A stretch of DNA of 64,000 nt from Betaproteobacteria bacterium RIFCSPLOWO2_02_FULL_63_19 (GTDB lineage: Bacteria > Pseudomonadota > Gammaproteobacteria > Burkholderiales > SG8-39): NCBI GenBank assembly GCA_001770415.1, contig MEQX01000050.1:15840-79839 (forward strand), written 5' to 3'. Positions 35,001-42,923 of this stretch are shown here, piece after piece. Numbering within the stretch: position 1 is the first letter of the stretch; each line of letters starts with the position of its first letter. The notes below the pieces were generated by a model. That model was not told the origin of the DNA. It did not search any database and was given only the letters and a program-made list of their open reading frames with translations. A program made the position numbers and the translations under genes.

Positions 35001-35189
35001 CTACCTCTTGAGTAGGCGCCGCGCATTGCCGTTATAGATCTTTTCCTTGTCTTCGCCTGACAACGGCAACCCCTTCATCCACTTCGTGCCGGGCGGGTTC
35101 TCCACGAACGGGTAATCGACCGAAAACAGCACCCGATCGATGCCCATTCCCATCAGCGTGCAGGTCAGGGCCGGCGTGGAAAGTAGGCC
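35001..35189 (-). pseudogene. Relic of an amidohydrolase (amidohydrolase 2 family), C-terminus only
   Basis: About 62 codons on the minus strand end at a TAG (35001-35003) and encode a recognisable C-terminus of the amidohydrolase 2/ACMSD-like family: MGIDRVLFSVDYPFVENP (the metal-site Asp of SVDYPF), then LPLSGEDKEKIYNGNARRLL. Such proteins normally have about 300 residues with metal-binding His residues further upstream; here the frame is closed by a TGA at 35190-35192, there is no start codon in context, and the rest of the gene is absent. The family includes decarboxylases and hydrolases of aromatic or cyclic acids. The fragment lies between the TRAP operon and the rhodanese gene and marks a deletion or rearrangement. 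Confidence 0.75.
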
Positions 35190-35303
35190 TCAGCCATCGC
35201 TTCGTGAGGCGGACTTCGAAGGCTCAACGTGAACGCGGATTCGAGGGGGCCGGTCCCGACGATCGCGGTCCGGAAGATGTGCCCTGCACGCCCTTCGGGC
35301 GGT

Positions 35304-35747
35304 TCAGCAGGTTCTTGCTCTGCGGCAAGCGGCCAGCACCGGCGCTGCCGAAGCGATCGGCCGGCCTTCCTTGGACCAGCCGAGGATTCCGTTCTTTACG
35401 TTGTAGACCTTCGTATAACCAGCATTTTCAGAAAGGAACTTGCTCACGGCCCTGCTGCGATTGCCGCTTCGACATATAACGATCAGCGGATCGCCTGGCT
35501 TCGCGACGGCTTTTGCCTTTTGCAGCCATGCGGCCGGATCGGCGTTGCCGCGCGTGTCGAAGAAGGTCAGCAGGTGGCTGCCCGGCACAATACCGGTTTG
35601 CTCCCATTCCGGGGCAGTGCGTACGTCGATCAGCGGCACGCCCGACGCGGCCAATTTCGCCAGCTCCGCGTTGTCGACATCGGTCACCTCGGCGCGGGCG
35701 GCGAAGGCCAGGATCAGGCAGCAGCAGGTCGCCACAAATCGGATCAT
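35304..35747 (-). CDS. Exported single-domain rhodanese-like protein
   Basis: A 147-residue periplasmic protein: signal peptide MIRFVATCCCLILAFAARA, then one rhodanese domain with IDVRTAPEWEQTGIVPGSH and the active-site loop CRSGNRSRAV, whose Cys could carry a persulfide. The tail NVKNGILGWSKEGRP is standard, followed by a short Ala/Cys/Arg end (LAACRRARTC) with two further cysteines. The role is unknown: sulfur transfer or redox sensing in the periplasm is plausible. It is divergent from the MFS gene, and the amidohydrolase relic lies downstream. Confidence 0.88.
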   Translation of the reverse strand: MIRFVATCCCLILAFAARAEVTDVDNAELAKLAASGVPLIDVRTAPEWEQTGIVPGSHLLTFFDTRGNADPAAWLQKAKAVAKPGDPLIVICRSGNRSRAVSKFLSENAGYTKVYNVKNGILGWSKEGRPIASAAPVLAACRRARTC

Positions 35748-35942
35748 CAGTTTCGTTCCTTGATTCGGATTTCACGAGCGGCTTGATTGTATCCAATCAG
35801 GTGCTCGCCAGGCGCAAGATGTAGCGTTCAACCGGTACCGTTTGCCGCCTCGTCCACCCCGATCGCAAATATCCCGGATAATCACGCTACGGCAGTTCGG
35901 AAGCGCCGCTGCGGTGCTTCATTCCAAGACGAGCGGGGCTCG

Positions 35943-37079
35943 GTGCCTCTATATCTCCTGATCTTTTTTTCTACCCTTAGCCATTCGGCATTCATTGGCT
36001 GCCGGGTAATCGTATCGCTGTACGCGATCCATCTTCAGGGCACGCCGTTTACCGTCGGAACGCTGATTGCGTTGTTCGGGTTGTTGCCCATGCTCCTGTC
36101 CCTGGCCGTCGGGCGGCTCATCGATCGTTTGGGGGGGCGCATTCCCATGCTCGTTGGTTCCGTGTTCGTCGCCGCGGGGATGCTCCTCCCGCCACTGGTT
36201 CCGGGCATCGCAACGCTCTATCTGGTCTGCCCGCTGATCGGTCTGGCGTATGTGACTTGCCATCTTTCAGTGCAAAGCATGGTCGGATTGATGGGAAAGG
36301 CGGAGGACCGCCCGGCAAATTTCAGCCATCTGTCAATGGCCTTCTCGGTATCGGCATTCCTAGGACCGATGTTTGCCGGGTTGTCGATCGACTGGCTTGG
36401 TTACAGTTCTGCTTTCACGATACTTTCCCTGTTGCCGCTGGTGAGCGCGGCCGCGTTAGTGACCAATCGGCTGAAGCTACCGGCGCCCCGCGCGCGTGGC
36501 GATCAACCGGGTAAGCCGCGTGTCGCGGACCTGTTGAGGCACCGCGAGTTGCGCAGCGTTTTTGTCGTGACCGGGCTGCATGCCATCGCCTGGGAACTGT
36601 TCAGTTTCATGACCCCGGTCTACGGGTCGCAGGTCGGGCTCTCGGCATCGGCCATTGGCGTCGTGATGGCATCGTTTGCGATAGCTTCATTCACGATACG
36701 GCTCGCGCTGCCCTACATCAGCCGGCGAATCACGCCATGGCGCCTGCTCAGGGACACGATGTTGCTGGCGGCTTTGGCATACGCGCTGTTCCCGGTCATG
36801 ACGCAGCTTGCTCTGTTGATGACGCTCGCCTTCGTGCTGGGCATGTCCCTGGGCTGCTCGCAACCGATGGTGATGACGCTTTTGCACGATACGGCGCCGG
36901 AGGGCCGTACGGGCGAGGCGGTGGGCATGCGCGCCACGATCGTCACCACCGGGCAGACATTGATGCCGCTGCTGTTCGGTGCGGTCGGCTCCGTGCTCAG
37001 TGTGGCCGCCGCCTTCTGGGCTACGGCACTGGCATTGGGGCTGGGCAGCCGCGTCGCCTTGAGACGCCGCGTACCCTGA
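35943..37079 (+). CDS. Major facilitator superfamily transporter
   Basis: Twelve-helix type inner-membrane carrier of about 378 residues. Hydrophobic segments begin right at the chosen start (PLYLLIFFSTLSHSAFIG) and continue with TLIALFGLLPMLLSLAV followed by the MFS loop GRLIDRLGGR, MLVGSVFVAAGMLLPPL, and in the second half FVVTGLHAIAWELFSF, LALLMTLAFVLGMSLGC and MPLLFGAVGSVLSVAAAFW. The GTG at 35943 is used since upstream codons to 35787 look unlike protein. Substrate unknown; general resemblance is to sugar or drug efflux MFS proteins. Confidence 0.8.
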   Translation: MPLYLLIFFSTLSHSAFIGCRVIVSLYAIHLQGTPFTVGTLIALFGLLPMLLSLAVGRLIDRLGGRIPMLVGSVFVAAGMLLPPLVPGIATLYLVCPLIGLAYVTCHLSVQSMVGLMGKAEDRPANFSHLSMAFSVSAFLGPMFAGLSIDWLGYSSAFTILSLLPLVSAAALVTNRLKLPAPRARGDQPGKPRVADLLRHRELRSVFVVTGLHAIAWELFSFMTPVYGSQVGLSASAIGVVMASFAIASFTIRLALPYISRRITPWRLLRDTMLLAALAYALFPVMTQLALLMTLAFVLGMSLGCSQPMVMTLLHDTAPEGRTGEAVGMRATIVTTGQTLMPLLFGAVGSVLSVAAAFWATALALGLGSRVALRRRVP

Positions 37080-37246
37080 GCGTAGCCGGCGTTCGAAGAG
37101 TGGCTTGGGGTTCCTGCTCGCTGGGAACGCGATCGGCTGCCGATAACGCACCTTGCCGGTGAAATGTGCGAAGGTATAGCATACAGTCGGTTAACAGCCG
37201 CAGGCGGCGTCGCTTACGGCAACGGAACAGGAACTGGAGGAAAGCC

Positions 37247-38296
37247 ATGACTCGCATCTCTTCTTCTGCGGCGCATCCAAGACGATTGGCATTGGCCGCG
37301 GGACTGCTGGCCGGTTTGACCGCGTTGGTGCCGGCGGCAACGGCAAACGCGGCGGAGGGCGATTTTCTCAAGGGCGCGACGGTCCACTTTTTCGTTGGCT
37401 ATGGACCCGGCGGCGGCTACGATTTTTATGCGCGGATGCTGGCGCCCCATTTCGCGAAACGAACAGGTGCTACCGTGGTCGTCGAAAACAAGCCCGGCGG
37501 CGGTGGCACGACTTCGCTGAACCATTTGTTCCGTTCGAAGCCTGACGGTTTGACCATGCAGATGCTCAACGGCGAATCGGCGATTATTGCCCAACTCACC
37601 AAGCAGCCCGGCGTCGCCTACGACATGGCGAAGGTCAGCGTCTACGGACGGGTGCTCGAGGAACCGTCGTTCGTGATCGTCAACCCGAAATGGCCGGACA
37701 CCATGAAGGAAATTGTCGCCACCGGCAAGAAGATAAAGTTTTCGGCCGGCAGCCGCACCGATAACCTCGGCGACTGGGCAGCCGTGACCTGCGAGGCGCT
37801 GAAGATGAACTGCCAGATCATCACCGGCTACAAGGGCAGCAAGGGGGCCAGTCTCGCGGTGATGAACGGAGAAGCCGACGCGCTCACCATTTCGGAATCC
37901 TCGGCGATCAACTACTCCAAAGGCGGCCGGACCAAGATGGTGGTCACCGTCGGGCATACGCGTTCGCCGAAGCGGCCGAACATTCCCACCGTGTACGAGA
38001 TGTTCCAGCTTTCGCCCGAGGGCAAATGGTGGTTCGATTTCCGGCTCGGGATCAAGGCCATCGGACGAGTCGTGGTCGGGACGCCTGGAATTCCGCGTGA
38101 CCGCCTTCAATATCTGCAGAAGGTATGGAGAGAGATCCTGACCGATCCGGCGGTGATCGCCGAAGGTGCCAAAACCAGCCATGACGTCGAATATGAAGCG
38201 CCGGACAAACTCGACGTGAAGGCACTGCTCGATCGGCTGCCGCCGCAGAAGCTCAAGGAAGTGCAGGAAGTCATTCTGAAGAAGTATTCCTCCTAG
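37247..38296 (+). CDS. tctC: Tripartite tricarboxylate transporter binding protein (Bug/TctC family)
   Basis: Periplasmic substrate-binding protein of 349 residues for the TctAB permease encoded directly downstream. Signal peptide MTRISSSAAHPRRLALAAGLLAG, ending near ATANAAEG. The Bug fold is recognised by VHFFVGYGPGGGYDFYARML, VVENKPGGGGTTSLNHLF and the ligand-site region SAGSRTDNLGDWAAVTCEA; the last two differ from average Bug proteins, so the ligand may not be a simple tricarboxylate. The ATG at 37247 follows GGAGG at 37236-37240. Bug proteins are greatly expanded in Burkholderiales. Confidence 0.88.
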   Translation: MTRISSSAAHPRRLALAAGLLAGLTALVPAATANAAEGDFLKGATVHFFVGYGPGGGYDFYARMLAPHFAKRTGATVVVENKPGGGGTTSLNHLFRSKPDGLTMQMLNGESAIIAQLTKQPGVAYDMAKVSVYGRVLEEPSFVIVNPKWPDTMKEIVATGKKIKFSAGSRTDNLGDWAAVTCEALKMNCQIITGYKGSKGASLAVMNGEADALTISESSAINYSKGGRTKMVVTVGHTRSPKRPNIPTVYEMFQLSPEGKWWFDFRLGIKAIGRVVVGTPGIPRDRLQYLQKVWREILTDPAVIAEGAKTSHDVEYEAPDKLDVKALLDRLPPQKLKEVQEVILKKYSS

Positions 38297-38423
38297 GAGT
38301 ATGCACCGCGCAATACGCGCCTGGCGGGTCGCTGCCACCGCCGGGCGCGGCGCAGGTTGCGCCCAACGCGTCGTCGCACCGGGACAGCCGAACAGTAGGT
38401 AATCGACCCCGCGGAACAATAGG

Positions 38424-39911
38424 ATGTTCGACGCATTTCTTTCGGCGGCGGGGCAGTTGCTCACGCCAGTCGTTCTGTCTGCGATGTTGCTGGGGCTGCC
38501 GCTCGGTCTGGTCATCGGATTATTGCCCGGTCTGAGCGGCATTACCGCCTTTGCCTTCCTGATTCCGTTTACGTTCGGCATGTCGCCGCTGGTGGGCCTT
38601 GCGTTTCTGCTCTCCGCATATGCCGCAGTGTCGCAGGGGGGGTCGATGACAGCGATCCTGCTGGGGATCCCCGGGGAGGTGCCGAACGCGGCGACCGTCA
38701 TCGACGGGTACCCGATGACCAAAGCCGGCCGCGCTGGGGAGGCTATCGGCGCCGCGCTGATGGCCTCGGCCCTCGGCGGGCTGTTCGGCTGCGTGTTGCT
38801 CGCGGTGCTGCTGCCGGTCATCCAACCGATCGTACTGTCCTTCGCGTCGCCGGAAAACTTCTTCCTTGCGCTGGCCGGTATTGCGTTCATCGCCGTGCTC
38901 AGTTCGGAGGCGCCGAACAAGGGCTTGATCGCCGGCACGTTCGGCATCTTCCTGTCGATGTTCGGCTACTCGCCGACCGACGGCGTTCCGCGATTCTGGA
39001 TGGGCTTTGAGTACATGCTCGACGGATTCCGCCTGGTGCCGCTGGCGATGGGCCTGTTCGCCATGCCCGAGATCCTCGATCTGATGACGAGCGGCAAGTC
39101 GATTGCGCAACCGCAGGCGCTGGAACCGATTTCGCTGCGGCAGGTGGTGAAAGGCGCTGCTGCCGTGTTCAAGCACCCTGGGATCTTCTTCCGTTCGAGC
39201 GCGATCGGTTCGGTAATCGGCATGATGCCCGGTGTCGGAGGATCAACAGCCCCGTTCGTCGCGTATGCCGCGGCCAAGCAGACGGCGCGTGATCCGGACA
39301 GCTTCGGCAGCGGCCGGATCGAAGGCGTCATCGCACCGGAGGCGAGCAGCAACGCCAAGGAAGGCGGGGCGTTGGTGCCGACGCTGGCACTGGGTATTCC
39401 CGGAAGTGCATCGATGGCGCTGCTGCTCGGCGCCTTTATCATCCTCGGGCTGCAGCCGGGACCCGAATTCCTGGTCAAGCACATGGACCTGGCTTTCGGC
39501 GCGGCGATGATTCTGGCGTTCGGCAACGTTGCGTCGAGTTTCCTGATGTTCCTGCTGTCCAAGCTGCTCATTTTCATTACCCGCGTGCCCGGGCATGCGC
39601 TGGCGCCCATCCTTCTTGTGCTGGTGATGATCGGCAGCTACTCGGCCGAGAACAGTGCGATCGACGTGCTGTTCGTTTTTGTCTTCGGCGGGCTCGGCGT
39701 GGTCATGGAACGTTTCGGCTATAACCGGCCGGCGCTGCTGCTCGGTTTCGTGTTGGGTGAAACCATCGAGCGCTATTACCAGGTTTCGATGAATGCCTAC
39801 GGCAGCTATTTCTTCATGCGCCCGATATCGATCGGAATCATCGTGGCGGCGCTGTTGTGCATACTCTGGCCGAACCGCAAGCGCATTCTGGGGTATTGGG
39901 GATACCGGTGA
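38424..39911 (+). CDS. tctA: Tripartite tricarboxylate transporter large permease TctA
   Basis: Inner-membrane permease of 495 residues, the 12-helix subunit of the TTT system that imports organic acids with an ion gradient. Conserved stretches: VIGLLPGLSGITAFAFLIPF, SQGGSMTAILLGIPGEVPNAAT, DGYPMTKAGRAGEAIGAAL, and in the second half MMPGVGGSTAPFVAYAAAKQ with PEASSNAKEGGALVPTLALG, which repeat the same pattern. It lies 127 bases after tctC, and its stop overlaps the tctB start. Confidence 0.94.
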   Translation: MFDAFLSAAGQLLTPVVLSAMLLGLPLGLVIGLLPGLSGITAFAFLIPFTFGMSPLVGLAFLLSAYAAVSQGGSMTAILLGIPGEVPNAATVIDGYPMTKAGRAGEAIGAALMASALGGLFGCVLLAVLLPVIQPIVLSFASPENFFLALAGIAFIAVLSSEAPNKGLIAGTFGIFLSMFGYSPTDGVPRFWMGFEYMLDGFRLVPLAMGLFAMPEILDLMTSGKSIAQPQALEPISLRQVVKGAAAVFKHPGIFFRSSAIGSVIGMMPGVGGSTAPFVAYAAAKQTARDPDSFGSGRIEGVIAPEASSNAKEGGALVPTLALGIPGSASMALLLGAFIILGLQPGPEFLVKHMDLAFGAAMILAFGNVASSFLMFLLSKLLIFITRVPGHALAPILLVLVMIGSYSAENSAIDVLFVFVFGGLGVVMERFGYNRPALLLGFVLGETIERYYQVSMNAYGSYFFMRPISIGIIVAALLCILWPNRKRILGYWGYR

Positions 39912-40345
39912 AACGCGGCCAGATCGTCTTTCCGTCACTGATCCTCGCGTTTACCGCGGTAATGCTGTCGCTTGGCTATTTCCATTACCAGTATTCGTGG
40001 ACCGCGTTCGCTTTTCCCTTCGGCGCCGGCCTCGCGGTCTGTATTCTGTGCGCCGTTGAAATCGCCAATTCGGTCCGCGGGCGGGGCAATCGGGCGCCGC
40101 GCGCGTCCGAACTGCCGCCTGTTTCGCTTACCGGAGTGGCCTGGCTTTTCGCGCTTGCCGTCTTCCTGTATGCATTCGGGTTCGTATTCGGCGCAGCGCT
40201 GTACCTGCTCGTTGCCCTGAGAGGAAATGGTTTCTCGTGGCGACTTTCGGTGGGCACGGCGGTCGTCGCGCTGCTCGTGACCTGGGGCATATTCATCAAG
40301 GTACTGGGCGTACAGCTGCCGATCGTACCCTTGTGGATCGATTGA
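39908..40345 (+). CDS. tctB: Tripartite tricarboxylate transporter small permease TctB
   Basis: Small membrane subunit of 145 residues with four hydrophobic stretches (PSLILAFTAVMLSLGYF, FPFGAGLAVCILCAVEI, LTGVAWLFALAVFLYAFGFVF, VGTAVVALLVTWGIFIKVLGV). The start is GTG at 39908, overlapping the tctA stop in GTGA, which indicates translational coupling; an upstream ATG-like extension to 39857 lies inside tctA. The C-terminus VQLPIVPLWID matches TctB. With tctC and tctA it forms a complete transporter, in the order C-A-B. Confidence 0.88.
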   Translation: MKRGQIVFPSLILAFTAVMLSLGYFHYQYSWTAFAFPFGAGLAVCILCAVEIANSVRGRGNRAPRASELPPVSLTGVAWLFALAVFLYAFGFVFGAALYLLVALRGNGFSWRLSVGTAVVALLVTWGIFIKVLGVQLPIVPLWID

Positions 40346-40421
40346 CGCGGCGCACGGCAGCACCATCCGTCGGTGCCGCGGCACAGGACATATCTTCGGC
40401 TCCTGCGGCGTTTCGAAACAA

Positions 40422-41414
40422 TTACTGATCCAGCGTGCTGGCGGCAAACAACTGCTCCAGCTTCACCTGCCGCGGCGTCAGACCCTGTTCGTGCGAATAC
40501 TGCGCGGCGGTCTCCAGGACCAGCCGGTTCGCCTTGACACCGTGCTGTGCCAGCGGCGAGCGCAGCGACTGCCTGGCCTCGGTGGGCAGCAAGCCCGTGT
40601 CTAGATAGTACTGGGCGTGTTCCACCCGTTCGCGGTCGGCGATTTCATTCGCGCGCACGAATGCCTTGAGCAGGTTCAGGATCACCCACGGGTGGCGGCG
40701 CGCGATTTCCGCGCGGATCACCATGCCGTGATTGATCGGAAACAGACCGGTCTTGCGGTAGTAGCGGACGGTTTCCGCGGCTGGATCCGGAAATATCGGT
40801 TTGATCAGCGGATGCTGCCACAGATTCTCGGTGCTTCGATCGATGAGGTTGGCATTGACGATGTAATGGATGACGGCTTCGAGTTCGCCGGAGACCATCA
40901 TGCTGCCAATGCTCTTGTCCGCAGGAATCTGGTGGATCGTTACGCCCGGCGGCGTTTCGAATCCGACGGCACCCCGATGGCTGTGCGAGGGGACGCGTTC
41001 CATCCAGAACTCCATGTCGCGGGGCTCGACGCCGAATTCGTGCTGCAGCGCGCCCCGGGTCCAAAGCGCCGCGGTTTGCTGGTACTCCGGTACCCCGACG
41101 CGGCGACCTTTCAGATCAGAGGGCTTCTCAATTCCCGAATCGCGCCGCACCAGGATCTCCGCGTGAAAGAACCGGCGTGTCGTGAAGACGGGCAGCCCGA
41201 TCCATCGATCATCGCCTTGTGACACCGCCATCATCAGCGAGGACATCGACATTTCGGAGACGTCAAAGTCGGCGAACTTGAGTTGGCGCCAGAACAGTTC
41301 GGAGGCGAACACCGGACTTGGTATGAGATCGATGCCGTCGGGATTCACCCTGCCGTCGAAGATTGGCCAGGTGCGCGGATTCGATGCCATGCCGATGCTG
41401 AGTTGCAGATTCAT
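40422..41414 (-). CDS. Periplasmic-binding-fold protein, 4,5-dihydroxyphthalate decarboxylase-like
   Basis: A 330-residue protein of the PBP2-fold group often annotated as 4,5-dihydroxyphthalate decarboxylase or ABC substrate-binding protein. Typical stretches are LSIGMASNPRTWPIFDGRV, FADFDVSEMSMSSLMMA, GLPVFTTRRFFHAEI, GRRVGVPEYQQTAALWTRG and HGMVIRAEIARRHPWV. It has no signal peptide, unlike true binding proteins, which favours a cytoplasmic enzyme or sensor; the family link to phthalate breakdown is by name and may not apply. The ATG at 41414 begins the conserved N-terminus; the frame opens at 41531. The next gene upstream on this strand is the MBL-fold hydrolase, 144 bases away. Confidence 0.75.
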   Translation of the reverse strand: MNLQLSIGMASNPRTWPIFDGRVNPDGIDLIPSPVFASELFWRQLKFADFDVSEMSMSSLMMAVSQGDDRWIGLPVFTTRRFFHAEILVRRDSGIEKPSDLKGRRVGVPEYQQTAALWTRGALQHEFGVEPRDMEFWMERVPSHSHRGAVGFETPPGVTIHQIPADKSIGSMMVSGELEAVIHYIVNANLIDRSTENLWQHPLIKPIFPDPAAETVRYYRKTGLFPINHGMVIRAEIARRHPWVILNLLKAFVRANEIADRERVEHAQYYLDTGLLPTEARQSLRSPLAQHGVKANRLVLETAAQYSHEQGLTPRQVKLEQLFAASTLDQ

Positions 41415-41558
41415 GTCGTTCCTATCCTGAGAGAAGATGCGAAGTGTGATCCCTTGTGGCGTCCGGCGGGCAGTTCTTGGCCGCGAAACGGCGTCGGCGC
41501 GCGGGGCTCGGGCGCAAAGGTTCGACGGCACGCGGTCCGGGGTGTCGCGGGAGGAGCA

Positions 41559-42557
41559 TCAGACGCCGAACGTGAAGCGGGTAGCGACATTGGAATAGAC
41601 GACCTTTTCCGGCATGCGCTCGCGCAGCATCTGGATGAACGGCACGCCGGTGCAGTGCATCGGGATGATCACGTCGGGACTCAGCGCCTCGAGTTCGCGC
41701 AGAGAGTGCTGCAGGTATTCCGGCTTCGCCATTCCGAGGTGGAAGCCGCCGACCACGGCGTGGACGCGGTCGACGTTGGCCGCGGCCATCGCGGTCTTGA
41801 CGGTATTGACGATGCCGGTGTGGCCGCAGGACGAGATGACCACCAGGCCGCGGCTCTTGACGATGTAGCAGGTGGCGTGCTCGTCCGGATGCATGTCGCG
41901 CACCAGTTCGCCCCTGCGCTCGGCCTCGCTGTAGTGACCGCCGTCGTCCTGCACCAGCGTACCGCCGGTGACTTGCTCGAAGGACTGGCGCTCGATGTAG
42001 CCTGAGCTGAAGGCACCCTCAAGCACACGCGGCGTCGGGCAGCAGACCATGGCGACTTTATGCGCCCGCAGCGCGCTGCTGTTGACCGCACCCCAGGGCT
42101 CGGGTTCGCCATCCGGATCCTTGACCCACTTTTCCCGCAACGCGGTCTCGCCGCCGATGTACAGTGCCAGGTCGCTGCGCATGCGGCTGCGATGCTGCAG
42201 GATGAAACCCTCCATGCCACCGAAATGATCGCGGTGGCCGTGGCTCAGGATCAGTCCGTTGATCGCGGCCGGATCGATGTTGAGCAGATCGATGTTGCGG
42301 TTGAGCACCTCCGGTGTGTAGCCGAAATCGAGCAGGTATTGCGCCCTGGCACCGGCCCGCACCGAGGACAAGTGCAGTGACAACCCCCACTCGGCTGCAA
42401 GTGTCGTCATCTGTCGCCCGGGGATTCGTCCGACATGCTCGATGCGAACATGCGGATGCGAGGCTTTGGGCAGGAAACGCTCGTAGTGCGAATCGACCAC
42501 GACGCGCACCGACAATTCGTCGACAACGGGGGCCTCGAACGGGGTCGTGGCTTGCAT
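41559..42557 (-). CDS. Metallo-beta-lactamase-fold hydrolase
   Basis: A 332-residue MBL-fold protein of the group related to the archaeal dihydropterin ribofuranosylaminobenzene phosphate synthase, used in bacteria for unidentified hydrolases. Metal ligands: SHGHRDHFGG (HxHxDH), SSCGHTGIVN (third His), GGFHLG and IIPMHCTG near the end. The N-terminus (VVVDSHYERFLPKA) and RAGARAQYLLDFGYTPEVL are characteristic of the group. Substrate unknown. It is probably co-transcribed with the PBP2-fold gene downstream. Confidence 0.82.
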   Translation of the reverse strand: MQATTPFEAPVVDELSVRVVVDSHYERFLPKASHPHVRIEHVGRIPGRQMTTLAAEWGLSLHLSSVRAGARAQYLLDFGYTPEVLNRNIDLLNIDPAAINGLILSHGHRDHFGGMEGFILQHRSRMRSDLALYIGGETALREKWVKDPDGEPEPWGAVNSSALRAHKVAMVCCPTPRVLEGAFSSGYIERQSFEQVTGGTLVQDDGGHYSEAERRGELVRDMHPDEHATCYIVKSRGLVVISSCGHTGIVNTVKTAMAAANVDRVHAVVGGFHLGMAKPEYLQHSLRELEALSPDVIIPMHCTGVPFIQMLRERMPEKVVYSNVATRFTFGV

Positions 42558-42923
42558 GGCGGATCTCCGGGAATGAAGGTGCGCGCTGGCGCCGTGACTG
42601 AGGAGGACAAATGGTACAACCTAACGCGGAGCGTCGAAAGACGGCAGACTGGCGTGAGAGCACAGCTTTTCCCGTTGCTCATCGGCTGGAGATGCCGGTC
42701 GTAGCGCTCGACGCATCCTGATCGCTTGCCCGGGTTCATGCGGCCTGGACTTTCCTGATCGGTCCGCTGCAGCTTGTCCAACGCGCATATTGACGGTTAC
42801 CGCCGATGACTGGCACATTCGCGGGACAGGGAGTCAGGCACGCGCGGTCGCCAGCGCGAATTGGTGAGCGACACGGCGGCGCGACGTGCTCGACCCTGAC
42901 TCACCGAACCCGGAATCCCGCTC
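42558..42923. other. Divergent intergenic region
   Basis: No gene is supported between the MBL hydrolase (-) and the GH15 gene (+). Promoters for both should lie here, but I found no convincing hexamer pairs or inverted repeats. Confidence 0.45.

Noticed and set aside
35190-35303. Short stem CGCCC/GGGCG (35289-35301) considered as terminator of the rhodanese gene
   Set aside because: The stem is only 5 pairs, lies just beyond the rhodanese stop at 35304, and has no U-run after it on the minus strand.
31277-42557. Accessory region considered as a mobile island
   Set aside because: No integrase, transposase, tRNA edge or flanking direct repeats were seen, so transfer is possible but unsupported.
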